A stretch of DNA of 64,000 bases from Sphingomonas sanguinis (lineage in GTDB: Bacteria > Pseudomonadota > Alphaproteobacteria > Sphingomonadales > Sphingomonadaceae). Of this stretch, positions 1-9,115 are shown piece by piece (within the stretch, counting starts at the first letter, position 1; every line of letters begins with the position of its first letter). The DNA lies in assembly GCF_001476905.1 (NCBI RefSeq), contig NZ_LDTE01000001.1:124001-188000 (forward strand). The letters are read 5' to 3'. Under the pieces are notes generated by a model. The model saw only the letters and a list, made by a program, of their open reading frames with translations. It made no database searches and was not told the DNA's origin. A program made the translations under genes and the position numbers.

Positions 1-428
1 TGGGCATCGAGGCGGCGGGTCATGGCCTGAGCACCACGCAGCACGCCGCCAGCCTGACCGGCGGCAAGCCCGGCATCCTGCACGGCAACAAGACCTATCT
101 GCTGCAGGACGAGGACGGCCAGATCGCCGAAGCGCATTCGATCTCGGCAGGGCTCGACTATCCGGGTATCGGCCCCGAACATAGCTGGCTGAACGACACC
201 GGCCGTGTCGTCTATGAAGGCATCACCGATACCGAGGCGCTGGACGCGTTCCAGCTGTGCTGCCGGGTCGAGGGGATCATCCCCGCGCTGGAATGCGCCC
301 ATGCGCTGGCCGGTCTGTTGAAGCGCGCGCCGACGATGGACCGCGACCAGATCATCCTGATCAATATTTCGGGCCGCGGCGACAAGGACATCTTCACCGT
401 CGCCGACGCCATGGGAGTGAAGATGTGA
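1..428 (+). CDS. trpB: Tryptophan synthase beta chain, C-terminal part (5' end outside window)
   Basis: The first 428 bases are the last ~141 codons of TrpB, the PLP-dependent subunit that condenses indole with serine to make tryptophan. The frame contains the family motif [15 protein letters not shown], then [19 protein letters not shown], and near the end the phosphate-loop-region block [10 protein letters not shown]. The gene begins upstream of the window. Its TGA stop (426-428) overlaps the GTG start of trpA (425-427), the usual coupled arrangement for the two subunits of the alpha2-beta2 complex. The partial frame is intact. Identification is secure. Confidence 0.96.
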   Translation, partial: GIEAAGHGLSTTQHAASLTGGKPGILHGNKTYLLQDEDGQIAEAHSISAGLDYPGIGPEHSWLNDTGRVVYEGITDTEALDAFQLCCRVEGIIPALECAHALAGLLKRAPTMDRDQIILINISGRGDKDIFTVADAMGVKM

Positions 429-1237
429 GCCGCATCGCCGACACTTTTGCCGCCTGTGCCGAAGCGGGGCGCGCCGCGCTCGTCACCTTCGTGACGGCAG
501 GCGATCCGACGCCCGGCGACACCGCCGCGATCCTCGACGCGCTGGTCGCGGGCGGCGCGGACGTGATCGAACTGGGCATGCCCTTTACCGATCCGATGGC
601 CGACGGCCCTGCGATCCAGAAGGCGAATATCCGCAGCCTGAGCGCAGGCACCCGTACCGCCGACGTGCTGTCGATCGCCAAGGCTTTCCGCGCGCGTCAT
701 GCGAATGTGCCGCTGGTCCTGATGGGTTATGCTAATCCGATGACGGTGCGTGGCTCCGACTGGTTCGCACAGGCCTCTGCCGAAGCGGGTATCGACGGCG
801 TGATTTGCGTCGACGTGCCCGCCGAAGAGGACGATGCGCTGGGCGTCGCACTGCGCGAGAAGGGCATTGCCTCGATCCGCCTGGCCACTCCGACCAGCGA
901 CGCCGCGCGCCTGCCGACGATTTTGACGGGTGCCGATGGCTTCCTCTATTATGTCTCGGTCGCAGGGATCACCGGTCAGCAACAGGCGGCGCAGGCCTCG
1001 ATCGAGGATGCGGTCGCGCGACTGAAGGTGGCGACGCCTCTGCCCGTCGCGGTTGGCTTCGGTGTCCGTACCCCCGAACAGGCGGCGGCGATCGGTCGGG
1101 TGGCGGACGGCGTGGTCGTCGGCTCCGCCATCGTCGATCTGGTCGGCGAACATGGCGCGGGGGCCCCGGAGCCGGTCCGCGCCTATATCGAAACTCTCTC
1201 GTCGGCCCTGGCCGACGCCCGCAAGGAACTCGCATGA
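425..1237 (+). CDS. trpA: Tryptophan synthase alpha chain
   Basis: This 270-residue protein is the alpha subunit, a TIM barrel that cleaves indole-3-glycerol phosphate to indole and glyceraldehyde-3-phosphate. The catalytic acids are visible as Glu49 in [11 protein letters not shown] and Asp60 in MADGP. The phosphate-binding GFGVRTPEQ and the late GVVVGSAIV strand are present. The GTG at 425 was chosen because it overlaps the trpB stop and gives the standard family length; the frame is open further upstream, but that stretch lies inside trpB. The 3' end overlaps accD by ATGA (1234-1237), so trpB, trpA and accD are probably translated as one coupled unit. Confidence 0.97.
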   Translation: MSRIADTFAACAEAGRAALVTFVTAGDPTPGDTAAILDALVAGGADVIELGMPFTDPMADGPAIQKANIRSLSAGTRTADVLSIAKAFRARHANVPLVLMGYANPMTVRGSDWFAQASAEAGIDGVICVDVPAEEDDALGVALREKGIASIRLATPTSDAARLPTILTGADGFLYYVSVAGITGQQQAAQASIEDAVARLKVATPLPVAVGFGVRTPEQAAAIGRVADGVVVGSAIVDLVGEHGAGAPEPVRAYIETLSSALADARKELA

Positions 1238-2088
1238 GCTGGCTCAACAGCGTCCGCAACGTCATCCCCTTCGTCGTCAAGAAGGAGACTCCCGACAATC
1301 TTTGGCACAAGTGCAAGGGATGCGGGCAGATGGTCTTCACCAAGGAACTGGAAGACAATCTGAATGTCTGCCCGAAATGCGATCACCATGACCGCATCGG
1401 GCCCAAGGCGCGTTTCCGCCATCTGCTGGATGAGGGCAGCTGCAACGAGCTGCCCGCGCCCAAGGTGCCGGAAGACCCGCTCAAGTTCCGCGACTCCAAG
1501 CGCTACGCCGACCGACTGAAGGCTGCCCGCACCAACGCCGCCGAGACGGATGCGCTGGTCAATGCGCGCGGCACCATCCTGGGCCATAAGGTCGTGGTCG
1601 GCGTGCAGGACTTCGCCTTCATGGGCGGCTCGATGGGGTTGGCCGTCGGCGAGGCGTTCGTGCGCGGCGTGGAAGCGGCGATCGCGGACCATTGCCCTTA
1701 TGTCATCTTCACCGCCTCGGGCGGCGCGCGCATGCAGGAGGGCATTCTCAGCCTGATGCAGATGCCGCGCACCACGGTCGCGATCCAGATGCTGCACGAT
1801 GCGGGCCTGCCCTATATCGTCGTGCTGACCGACCCGACCTCGGGCGGCGTGATGGCGGCCTATGCGATGCTGGGTGACGTGCAGATCGCCGAGCCCAAGG
1901 CGACGCTGGCCTTTACCGGACGTCGCGTGATCGAGAATACGATCCGCGAAAAGCTGCCCGACGATTTCCAGACCTCGGAATATTATCTGGACCACGGCAT
2001 GCTCGACATGGTCGTCCACCGCCGCGACCTGCGCGAGCGTCTGGCGACCGTCATCGGCTATCTGACGGGATCGCGTCAGGCGGCCTGA
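1234..2088 (+). CDS. accD: Acetyl-CoA carboxylase carboxyltransferase subunit beta
   Basis: A 284-residue AccD, half of the carboxyltransferase that moves CO2 from biotin to acetyl-CoA in the first step of fatty-acid synthesis. The N-terminal zinc ribbon is seen as Cys27-x2-Cys30 and Cys46-x2-Cys49. The crotonase-fold core carries [12 protein letters not shown] and [18 protein letters not shown], which shape the acyl-CoA and biotin pockets. The ATG overlaps the trpA stop in ATGA. Placement between trpA and folC is a known alphaproteobacterial gene order. The partner accA is not in the window. Confidence 0.97.
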   Translation: MSWLNSVRNVIPFVVKKETPDNLWHKCKGCGQMVFTKELEDNLNVCPKCDHHDRIGPKARFRHLLDEGSCNELPAPKVPEDPLKFRDSKRYADRLKAARTNAAETDALVNARGTILGHKVVVGVQDFAFMGGSMGLAVGEAFVRGVEAAIADHCPYVIFTASGGARMQEGILSLMQMPRTTVAIQMLHDAGLPYIVVLTDPTSGGVMAAYAMLGDVQIAEPKATLAFTGRRVIENTIREKLPDDFQTSEYYLDHGMLDMVVHRRDLRERLATVIGYLTGSRQAA

Positions 2089-2170
2089 TCCGTCGCTTTT
2101 CATAAGAGTTGGAATTATGAGGCGGGCCGCGAGGTCCGCCTCTTGTCTGTCTGCCCACAGGGATCGACCG

Positions 2171-3490
2171 ATGCCCGATCATGCCCGCTCCGATCATCCG
2201 GCCGTCCAGGCGCAACTCGACCGGCTTTGGGCCTTGTCGCCCGGTGCGGATGTGCTGGGGCTGGAGCGGATCACGACGCTGCTAGCCCGGTTGGGCGATC
2301 CCCAGCATCATCTGCCGCCGGTCTTCCATGTTGCGGGCACCAACGGCAAAGGGTCAACCTGCGCCTTCCTGCGCGCCGCGATCGAAGCGTCGGGGCAGAG
2401 CGTTCATGTCTATTCCAGCCCGCACTTGGTTCGCTTCAACGAGCGTATTCGTGTCGCCGGGCGGCTGATCGACGATGGGGCGCTGGCAGGGGTGCTGGAA
2501 GAGGTGCTCGCGCAAGCCGAGGGAATTGGGGCGAGCTTCTTCGAGGTGACGACCGCCGCTGCCTTTCTGTGCTTCGCGCGCACCCCTGCGGCCGCGACGA
2601 TCATCGAGGTCGGGCTGGGCGGTCGCCTGGACGCGACCAACATCCTGCCGCCCCCGGCCGTCTGCGGTATCGCCGCACTTGGCATCGACCATGAGGCGTT
2701 TCTCGGCCGCAGCCTGACCGGCATCGCTCGCGAGAAGGCGGGTATCGCCAAGCCAGGCACCCCGCTGGTCACGATGGACTATGCCAGACCGTTGCGCGAC
2801 GCGATCGAGGCCGTCGCTGCGACAGCGGGTGCGCCCGTCTTGGCGCGAGGCCGCGACTGGTTGAGCAGCGTGACGAAGGCCGGCATCCGTTATGAGGATC
2901 GCCAGGGCAGCCTTGCCCTGTCCCGTCCGGCCTTGTCCGGGTCGCACCAGTCCCGCAACCTGGCGCTGGCGGTTGCCATGATCCGGCATCAATCGACCGT
3001 GTCCGTTCCAGACCAGGCCCTGCAAGCCGCCGCCACGCGCGCAAGCTGGCCCGCCCGCATGCAGCTGCTGCGCCACGGGCCGCTCACCGCCCGGTTGCCG
3101 GACGGCAGTCGGTGCTGGCTGGACGGCGCGCATAACCCCTCGGCGGCTACGCCGGTAGCGCGGGCCATGGCCCGGTGGCGGTCGCAGGGGCCGAGTGGGT
3201 TGGTGCTGGGTATGCTGGCCAACAAGGAAGCCGGGCCCGTGCTCCAGCGGCTGGGCGCGATGGTCGATCTGGTGGTGACGGTGCCGGTTCCGCATCATGC
3301 CTGCCATGCACCCGACGCGCTGGCGCAGCAGGCGCGAGACCTGGGGATGAACGCCCTGTCGGCCGACGATCCGGCGGCGGCGTTGGACGTCATTGCCGAA
3401 CGCTTCGGTCGCCCCGCCCAGGTGCTGATCGCCGGGTCGCTCTATCTCGCAGGTCAGATTTTGGAGCAGAACGACGAAGCGCCGGATTGA
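2171..3490 (+). CDS. folC: Bifunctional folylpolyglutamate / dihydrofolate synthase
   Basis: A 439-residue Mur-ligase-family enzyme that adds glutamates to folates, and in many bacteria also makes dihydrofolate from dihydropteroate. The ATP loop is VAGTNGKGSTCAFLRA, followed by YSSPHLVRFNERI and the metal/substrate block EVGLGGRLDATN. The C-terminal Rossmann-like domain starts around residue 285, with WLDGAHNPSA. ATG 2171 is preferred over an upstream in-frame ATG at 2117 because homologues begin just before the AVQAQLDRLW helix; AGGGA lies about 8 bases upstream. It follows accD by 82 bases in the same direction and probably belongs to the same operon. Confidence 0.93.
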   Translation: MPDHARSDHPAVQAQLDRLWALSPGADVLGLERITTLLARLGDPQHHLPPVFHVAGTNGKGSTCAFLRAAIEASGQSVHVYSSPHLVRFNERIRVAGRLIDDGALAGVLEEVLAQAEGIGASFFEVTTAAAFLCFARTPAAATIIEVGLGGRLDATNILPPPAVCGIAALGIDHEAFLGRSLTGIAREKAGIAKPGTPLVTMDYARPLRDAIEAVAATAGAPVLARGRDWLSSVTKAGIRYEDRQGSLALSRPALSGSHQSRNLALAVAMIRHQSTVSVPDQALQAAATRASWPARMQLLRHGPLTARLPDGSRCWLDGAHNPSAATPVARAMARWRSQGPSGLVLGMLANKEAGPVLQRLGAMVDLVVTVPVPHHACHAPDALAQQARDLGMNALSADDPAAALDVIAERFGRPAQVLIAGSLYLAGQILEQNDEAPD

Positions 3491-3522
3491 TGTGGCCAAA
3501 CATAGCCGCCGGATCATTTATT

Positions 3523-3543
3523 TGCGATTGACTATCAATAGCG
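3523..3543. promoter_or_regulatory. Candidate Fur-type iron operator
   Basis: The 21-base stretch TGCGATTGACTATCAATAGCG is a near-perfect inverted repeat (ATTGA-CTA-TCAAT plus matching GC pairs further out). It resembles the alphaproteobacterial Fur site pattern TGCGAnTGAnTnTCAnTnGCA. It overlaps the -35 element of the promoter called at 3528-3555. Seen by eye only; other regulators bind similar palindromes. Confidence 0.5.
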
Positions 3544-3555
3544 AGGAATTAGCAT
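3528..3555 (+). promoter_or_regulatory. Candidate sigma-70 promoter for the DUF6628-like gene
   Basis: TTGACT at 3528-3533, a 16-base spacer, then TAGCAT at 3550-3555. Transcription would begin near 3562, which places the GGAG at 3571-3574 and the ATG at 3585 in a short leader. It would also exclude the misleading ATG at 3554, which has a good ribosome site but lies in the wrong frame. Confidence 0.4.
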
Positions 3556-3584
3556 GGGGCTCATAATCATGGAGTCCCAAGCCG

Positions 3585-4013
3585 ATGGCCGAAACCCAGA
3601 CCCTTTCCGCCGCTCTTCCACACATGCTGCCGGCCTGCCCCCATGCCCGGATCGCGCTGTTCGCCGTTCGCCGGATGGGCGCGCATGGTCTGGCCGATGC
3701 GCGGGCAGCGCATACGCTGTTCACCGTGTTCGGACAGGATTTCCGGCGACCGCTGGTGCTGATGCGCGCGCTGATGGCGGACTTGGCCGCTCACGCGACG
3801 GGCCAAATCGCGATCGCGCCCTGTTGCTGCGGCCGGATGACGGCAGCGGAGGCGGCGCTCATGACCATCCTGGCGCAGATGGAAGTCGCCCCCGACAAAG
3901 CCCGCTTCCTGATGGCGGACCTGCTCGGCGTGCGGCGCATCGATGGTGTACTTGCCAGCGCGGCAGCGGTCAGCGCCGCCTTTGCCGATGAGGGGCGACC
4001 GATCAGTTATTGA
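3585..4013 (+). CDS. DUF6628-like small protein of unknown function
   Basis: A 142-residue, Ala- and Met-rich, largely helical protein with no signal peptide. Its layout (N-terminal LPHMLPACPHAR, central FRRPLVLMRALM, then the triple cysteine APCCCGRMTAAE near residue 85) matches what I recall of the sphingomonad family DUF6628; the family name is from memory. The three adjacent cysteines followed by Arg-Met are the most likely functional site, perhaps for metal or redox. The gene stands alone behind a Fur-like site and converges on the AmpG-like gene, overlapping its 3' end by 11 bases. No function can be assigned. Confidence 0.75.
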   Translation: MAETQTLSAALPHMLPACPHARIALFAVRRMGAHGLADARAAHTLFTVFGQDFRRPLVLMRALMADLAAHATGQIAIAPCCCGRMTAAEAALMTILAQMEVAPDKARFLMADLLGVRRIDGVLASAAAVSAAFADEGRPISY

Positions 4014-5349
4014 CCGTCGCCTCCTGCCGGGCGTCGCCCTCCCCCTCGACGCCCGCACTGCCGATCGAGCGGTCGACCAGGCCCGAACGGGCCATCCACC
4101 AGAACAGAGCCACGCCCGGCATGGCCACGATGGTCGTCAGTATATAGAAGTCGACATAGCCGAAGCGCTCGACCAGGGCCCCCGCCGTCGTGCCGCTCAG
4201 AATACGGCCGACGATGCTCGCCGCCGCCGAAATCAGCGCATATTGCGCGGCGGTGAAACGCAAGTCGGTCAGCGCCGAGAAATAGGCGACGACGGTGACG
4301 CCGCCGATCCCGCTCGAGAAATTCTCGAACCCGATCGCACCGGCCATGCCCAGATTGGAATGCCCCAGCGCCGCCAGTCCGGCAAAGGACAGGTTGGACA
4401 CCGCCATCAGCACCAGGCTGATGATGACCGAACGCTTCATGCCCAGGCGGGCATAGATCACGCCGCCAACGAACACGCCGATCAGCAGCGCCCAGAAACC
4501 GACGCCGACATCGTAGAAGGCGATCTCGTCCTTGCTGAAACCCAGATCGTTGAACAGCAGCCGGAAGGTCAGGTTAGCGAGCGTGTCGCCGATCTTGTGC
4601 ACCAGGATAAAGGCCAGGATGATAGCAGCACCCCGCCGCCGGAAGAATTCGGCGAACGGACCGATCACCGCACGAACGACGCCTTCGCCTGGGCGCTTGG
4701 CAGTAATCTCGTGATGCCGTTCGGGCTCGCCCATGACGATCGCGGTCAGCACGGCTGGGAGCGCGAAGGCGCAACTGACCATATAGGCCACGCTCCAACC
4801 CGCACGGGTCGCGATGACGAGCGACAGTGAGGCGACCAGCGCCGATCCGATACGCCAGCCATATTGGCTCATGCCGGCGCCTACGCCCAGCTGGCGCGGC
4901 TCGAGCAGTTCGATGCGATAGGCGTCGATCACGATGTCGAAGGTCGCGCCCGCAATCCCTAGCGCGATCGCCGCCAAAGCGGTCTGCGCCAGCGATACCC
5001 TGGGATCGGATAGCCCCAGCCCTACTGCCGCCACGCAGACCAGCACCGCGACCACGAACAGCCATGACACGCGCTGGCCCAAGCGATGGAGCAGCGGGAT
5101 TTTCACGCCCTCCACGATCCAGGCCCATAGGAATTTGAAATTATAGGCCAGGATGACGAGCGCGAAGGCGGTCACGCTCTTCTTCTCGATCCCGGCTTCG
5201 GCCAGGCGACTCGCCAGGGTCGAGTTGATCATCGTCAGCGGAAAGGCGGAGGATATACCCAGCGCCAGCGCGGCCAGCGGGGCCCGCTCGACATAGGGCC
5301 GCACGCCATCCACCCAACGCCCACTCGTCATAAGGAAATCCGTCCGCAT
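4003..5349 (-). CDS. AmpG-like MFS transporter (muropeptide permease family)
   Basis: A 448-residue membrane protein with about 12-14 hydrophobic segments. The start SSAFPLTMINSTLASRL and the following YNFKFLWAWIVEG correspond to the AmpG pattern SGLPLALTGSTLQAWL...YTLKFLWAPL. AmpG imports anhydromuropeptides released during cell-wall turnover, feeding recycling and, in some species, beta-lactamase induction. No ampC, ampR or recycling amidase is nearby, so substrate is inferred from family only. The first ATG (5349) has no clear ribosome site; a second, six codons on (5331), follows GGACGGAT and could be the real start. Confidence 0.8.
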   Translation of the reverse strand: MRTDFLMTSGRWVDGVRPYVERAPLAALALGISSAFPLTMINSTLASRLAEAGIEKKSVTAFALVILAYNFKFLWAWIVEGVKIPLLHRLGQRVSWLFVVAVLVCVAAVGLGLSDPRVSLAQTALAAIALGIAGATFDIVIDAYRIELLEPRQLGVGAGMSQYGWRIGSALVASLSLVIATRAGWSVAYMVSCAFALPAVLTAIVMGEPERHHEITAKRPGEGVVRAVIGPFAEFFRRRGAAIILAFILVHKIGDTLANLTFRLLFNDLGFSKDEIAFYDVGVGFWALLIGVFVGGVIYARLGMKRSVIISLVLMAVSNLSFAGLAALGHSNLGMAGAIGFENFSSGIGGVTVVAYFSALTDLRFTAAQYALISAAASIVGRILSGTTAGALVERFGYVDFYILTTIVAMPGVALFWWMARSGLVDRSIGSAGVEGEGDARQEATVNN

Positions 5350-5418
5350 CGAACCAAAGGCCGGACCCTATCGGGCTTGGACCATGCGGGCAACGGGCGC
5401 GGTGTCGGGTTCGTGCCC

Positions 5419-5850
5419 TCAGGCGCGGGCAAACAGCCGAAAACCGGAGGGCAAGCGCGCAGGTGTCCGGCCGCCGCGCCGCTCCTCGATCACTTCGATC
5501 GCGGCGAGCAGTTCGCGCGAACCATAGGGTTTCATCAATATGCCCTCGGCCAGATGCTCGGCCCCGTCGGGCGGCGTACCGGTGATGAACAGGACCGGGA
5601 TGTCGCGGCCATGCGCGGCCTGGGCGACGTCGATGCCACTACCGTCGGCCAGCCGCACATCGGCCAGCACCAGGTCGATCGCCACGCCGCTTTCGATCAC
5701 GGCCACCGCTTTGCTGGCCCGGTCGACCGTCGCGACGATCTCGTAATCGGCATCGGTCAGGGCGTGTTCGTTATCGAACGCGACCAGCGGCTCGTCTTCG
5801 ACGACCAGCAGCTTGACGAGCTGTCGCTTCTTTCGCCCGAAGAGTCTCAT
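5419..5850 (-). CDS. Single-domain response regulator
   Basis: A 143-residue stand-alone receiver domain. The acidic pocket is in LLVVEDEPLVAF, the phospho-acceptor is the Asp of LVLADVRLADGSG, the switch Thr is in LFITGTPP, and the invariant Lys is in ILMKPYG. There is no output domain; the C-terminus is a short basic tail. Such proteins usually act through protein-protein contacts, as CheY- or phosphorelay-type intermediates. No cognate kinase is adjacent: the gene lies between the AmpG-like gene (same strand) and the divergent pseudouridine synthase. Confidence 0.9.
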   Translation of the reverse strand: MRLFGRKKRQLVKLLVVEDEPLVAFDNEHALTDADYEIVATVDRASKAVAVIESGVAIDLVLADVRLADGSGIDVAQAAHGRDIPVLFITGTPPDGAEHLAEGILMKPYGSRELLAAIEVIEERRGGRTPARLPSGFRLFARA

Positions 5851-5961
5851 CCCTGTACCGGCCCGTCTTTCTTGCCCCGTTCTGATTGCCGTAACGCGCC
5901 GTTGCGGCGAAACGACGCAATTAATTTCCTTTGGCGCATTGCGTCTGTATCAGCGTCGATC

Positions 5962-7314
5962 ATGACATCAGATCAACGTATCGCCAAGCTGCTAGCCCGG
6001 GCCGGAGTCGCGTCGCGTCGCGAGATCGAGCGGATGATCGCCGAGGGGCGGATCGCCCTGAACGGCACGACGATCGACACGCCCGCGACGCTGCTTTCCA
6101 CGCTCGACGGCATCACCGTGGACGGCCAGCCCGTCGCCGCGCCGGAGCCGACCCGGCTGTTCCTCTATCACAAGCCGACCGGTCTGCTCGTTACCGAGCA
6201 CGATCCCGCCGGGCGCCCGACCATCTATGATCGTCTGCCCGAGGGGCTGCCGCGCCTGATGCCGGTGGGACGGCTCGACCTCAATACCGAGGGACTGTTG
6301 CTGCTGACCACCGATGGCGGTTTCAAACGGCAGCTGGAATTGCCCGCGACCGGCGTCGAGCGCACCTATCGCGCCCGCGCATACGGCGACATCACCCAGG
6401 CGGAGCTGGAAGAGCTGATCCACGGGATCGAGATCGACGGCATCCGCTATGGCCAGATCGACGCCAATCTGGAGCGGCGGACGGGCGCCAATGTCTGGAT
6501 CGAGATGACCCTACGCGAAGGCAAGAACCGCGAGGTTCGCCGCGTGTTGGAACATCTGGGGCTGCAGGTCAGCCGGTTGATCCGGCTTCGCTACGGCCCG
6601 TTCCTGCTCGACGACCTGCCGGTCGGCGCAATCGGCGAGGTCAAGGGATATGATATCGTCGAATTCCGCCGGACGCTGGAAGGCGGCATTCCGGCCGACG
6701 CGATCAAGCCCCCGAAGGTGAAGCCCGGCTTCCGGGCGCCCCCGGCGCGGACGGCCAGCGATCGTCCTGCACGGAACGCGCCCGTCGATGGTGGCGTACC
6801 GAAGCGGCAGGATCGCAGCACGGGCCGTGACGGGCTTCGCCCCGACCGTCCACGCCCCGAGCGCAAGGCTCACACGGGTGATCGGCCCGGCCCGGGACGC
6901 GAGCGCTCGTTCCGCAGCGACGATCGCGCCGAGCGTCCCGCGCGGCCACCGCGTGGCGGCGCCACCGACCGTCCCCGTCGCGAAGATGCCGGGCGCAGCT
7001 CGGCCTATGGCGATGCGGCCCGCCCCGGCCGCTCTCGGTCAGAGGCGAAGCCCTTCGCCAAGTCCGGCGAGCGGCCGGTTCGCGGCGATGACCGCAGTGA
7101 CCGTTCCGCTCGTCCTCGGTCGGACGCCAAGCCCTTCGCCAAATCGGGCGACCGCCCGTTTCGCAGCGATGATCGCAGCGATCGTCCGGCGCGGCCATCG
7201 CGCGGCGGGCAAGGTCCGTCTGGCCGCTCCGGTGGTCCGGCCAAGCCGGGTGCGCGCGGCGGCAGGCCCAGTGGCCGCGACTCGCGGCCTGGTCGGCCGG
7301 GAGGTAATCGCTGA
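5962..7314 (+). CDS. rluB: Pseudouridine synthase, RluB/RsuA type, with long basic repetitive tail
   Basis: A 450-residue protein. Residues 1-60 are an S4 RNA-binding domain (RIAKLLARAGVASRREIERM). Residues ~65-240 form the RsuA/RluB catalytic domain, with the catalytic Asp in MPVGRLDLNTEGLLLLT and the later EGKNREVRRVLEHLGL. Members convert a specific uridine in 23S or 16S rRNA to pseudouridine; RluB (23S U2605) fits best by family. From about residue 250 to the end is an Arg/Asp/Pro/Gly-rich disordered tail with a 27-residue tandem repeat, far beyond the ~290 residues of the E. coli enzyme. ATG 5962 is chosen because the S4 domain begins directly after it. Its stop overlaps the rsmD start by one base. 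Confidence 0.88.
   Translation: MTSDQRIAKLLARAGVASRREIERMIAEGRIALNGTTIDTPATLLSTLDGITVDGQPVAAPEPTRLFLYHKPTGLLVTEHDPAGRPTIYDRLPEGLPRLMPVGRLDLNTEGLLLLTTDGGFKRQLELPATGVERTYRARAYGDITQAELEELIHGIEIDGIRYGQIDANLERRTGANVWIEMTLREGKNREVRRVLEHLGLQVSRLIRLRYGPFLLDDLPVGAIGEVKGYDIVEFRRTLEGGIPADAIKPPKVKPGFRAPPARTASDRPARNAPVDGGVPKRQDRSTGRDGLRPDRPRPERKAHTGDRPGPGRERSFRSDDRAERPARPPRGGATDRPRREDAGRSSAYGDAARPGRSRSEAKPFAKSGERPVRGDDRSDRSARPRSDAKPFAKSGDRPFRSDDRSDRPARPSRGGQGPSGRSGGPAKPGARGGRPSGRDSRPGRPGGNR
7042..7203 (+). repeat. Tandem 81-bp (27-residue) repeat in the pseudouridine synthase tail
   Basis: Two consecutive copies, seen by the identical segment encoding KPFAKSG starting at 7048 and again at 7129, a spacing of 81 bases. 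Copy one reads RSEAKPFAKSGERPVRG and copy two RSDAKPFAKSGDRPFRS, each followed by DDRSDR. A related partial unit (FRSDDRAERPARPPRGG) lies at about 6908-6960. The copies differ at several bases, so this is an old duplication rather than an assembly artefact. Confidence 0.8.
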
Positions 7315-7850
7315 TGCGCGTCATTGCCGGACAATGGCGGGGCCGCCCGCTGGTCGCGCCCAAGGGTGATGTCACCCGTCCCACCGCCGATCGGACGCGG
7401 GAGGCCTTGTTCTCGATGCTGACCGCGCGGCTGGGCGATTTCGAGGGACTGGCGGTCGGCGATTTCTTTGCGGGTTCCGGCGCGCTGGGGATCGAGGCCT
7501 TGTCGCGCGGGGCGGCGTCCTGCCTGTTCGTCGAACAGGACAAGGCCGCGCTCGACGCCCTTCGCGCGAACCTCGCCAAGCTGGAGGCGCAGGGCGATGT
7601 GCGCGCGACCTCGGTGATGGCGCTGGGGCCGGCACGCGCGCCGCTGGACCTGATCCTGATGGACCCGCCTTATGGCACCGGCGCGGGCAGCGTCGCGCTC
7701 GACAAGCTGGCTCGGCTCGGCTGGGTCGGTGCAGGCACCTGGATCAGTATTGAAACCGCCAAGCAGGAAGAGATCACCATGCCGGGCTTTACCGTCGACG
7801 CCTCCCGCGTCCATGGCAAGGCGCGGCTGACCCTGTTGCGTCAGGGCTGA
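7314..7850 (+). CDS. rsmD: 16S rRNA (guanine966-N2)-methyltransferase
   Basis: A 178-residue RsmD, which methylates G966 of 16S rRNA using S-adenosylmethionine. The N-terminal RVIAGQWRGRPL, the SAM loop FFAGSGALGIEALSRGA and the catalytic DPPYGTG are all present. The length matches the family. The ATG overlaps the upstream stop as TGATG (7312-7316), so it is coupled to the pseudouridine synthase, giving a two-gene rRNA-modification unit. The 3' end overlaps the convergent MHS transporter by 10 bases. Confidence 0.94.
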   Translation: MRVIAGQWRGRPLVAPKGDVTRPTADRTREALFSMLTARLGDFEGLAVGDFFAGSGALGIEALSRGAASCLFVEQDKAALDALRANLAKLEAQGDVRATSVMALGPARAPLDLILMDPPYGTGAGSVALDKLARLGWVGAGTWISIETAKQEEITMPGFTVDASRVHGKARLTLLRQG

Positions 7851-9115
7851 ACGAGCGCGCGGCCCCGCACCAAGGCCGTTCCGGCGAGGCTGAGCAGACC
7901 GGCGGCGACCAGATAGCCGCCGACAAAGTTCAGCCCGCCTCGCTCGGTCAGCGCCTGGGCGGCAATGGGGGCGAGCGCCCCGCCGATGATGCCGCCCAGG
8001 TTGAAGGTCATCGACACGCCGGTATAGCGCACCCCCGCCGGAAACAGCGCAGGCAGCCAGCCGCCGAGCGGGCCATAGGCGAACCCCATCACGAACAGCG
8101 CCATCGCCAGCCAGACGAAGACCACGGCCAGCGATCCCGATCCCAGCATCGGCCCCATGACGATCCCGATGAGCACACAGCCCGCAAACCCAAGCTTCAG
8201 CATCGCCGGAGCACCGCGCCGATCGGCCATGACGCTCGAGACGATCACGCCCAGCGCGAGGAACAGGATCGCAACCAGCTGAACACCCAGGAACGCTTCG
8301 CGCGGATATCCCAGCACGGTGGTGCCGTAACCCAGCGCAAAGGCGGTCGCCAGGTAGAAGATGGCGAAACAGGCGATGACCCCGCCCGTCCCCGCCAGCA
8401 GCGCACGGCCATGACCGCTGAGCAGCGTGGCGATCGGCACGCGGGGTAGTGCGTCGCTTTGCTTGGCTTCGGCGAAATCGGGTGTCTCGGTCAGGCGCAG
8501 CCGCACCCACAGGCCCAGCATTACCAGCACCGCACTGGCCAGGAAAGGCAGACGCCAGCCCCAGGCGCGAAACTGGTCGTCGGTCAGGATCAGGCCCAGG
8601 ATCAGGAAGAAGCCATTGGCCAAGATGAACCCGACCGGCGCACCCAGCGGCGGAAACATGCCCCAGGTGTTGCGCTTGCCCGGCGGTGCATTCTCGACCG
8701 CGAGCAGCGCCGCGCCGCCCCACTCGCCGCCCAGGCCGAGGCCCTGCCCCAGCCGGGCCAGGCAAAGCAGCAGCGGTGCGATCCATCCGGCCTGGGCATA
8801 GGTGGGCAGAAAAGCGATGGCGACGGTCGAGCCGCCCATCAGCATCAGGCTGACGACCAGGGTGGACTTACGCCCTACCCGGTCGCCGAAATGCCCAAAC
8901 GCGATGGCACCGACCGGCCGTGCGACAAAGGCCAGCCCGAAGCTCGCATAGGACAGCAGCAATTGCGCCGTGGCCGAGGACGCCGGAAAGAAGAGCGGGC
9001 CGAACACCAGCGCCGCCGCGGTCGCATAGATATAGAAATCATAGAACTCGACCGCCGTGCCGGTCAGGCTGGCGAGCAGGATATGACGATGCGACACGGG
9101 GGATGCTGGGGTCAT
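7841..9115 (-). CDS. MFS transporter, metabolite:H+ symporter (MHS) family
   Basis: A 424-residue, 12-helix permease. The hallmark of the MHS group is clear: TAVEFYDFYIYATAA in helix 1, and the MFS loop FGHFGDRVGRKSTLVVSL after helix 2. RLGQGLGLGGEWGGAALL in helix 4 is typical of ProP/ShiA/KgtP-type carriers. These take up organic acids, betaines or shikimate with protons; the substrate cannot be read from sequence. It is related to the MFS gene at 30515-31849 (both carry GGST-x-AIAFLP-x-YAQ). No operon partner is evident; it converges with rsmD. Confidence 0.88.
   Translation of the reverse strand: MTPASPVSHRHILLASLTGTAVEFYDFYIYATAAALVFGPLFFPASSATAQLLLSYASFGLAFVARPVGAIAFGHFGDRVGRKSTLVVSLMLMGGSTVAIAFLPTYAQAGWIAPLLLCLARLGQGLGLGGEWGGAALLAVENAPPGKRNTWGMFPPLGAPVGFILANGFFLILGLILTDDQFRAWGWRLPFLASAVLVMLGLWVRLRLTETPDFAEAKQSDALPRVPIATLLSGHGRALLAGTGGVIACFAIFYLATAFALGYGTTVLGYPREAFLGVQLVAILFLALGVIVSSVMADRRGAPAMLKLGFAGCVLIGIVMGPMLGSGSLAVVFVWLAMALFVMGFAYGPLGGWLPALFPAGVRYTGVSMTFNLGGIIGGALAPIAAQALTERGGLNFVGGYLVAAGLLSLAGTALVRGRALVQP

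Noticed and set aside
3554..3991. ATG at 3554 with a strong GAGGA site, opening a 145-codon frame
   Set aside because: The frame gives an Arg/Pro/Gly-rich unstructured product, and the likely transcript starts downstream of it. The 3585 frame has a coherent family-like protein.
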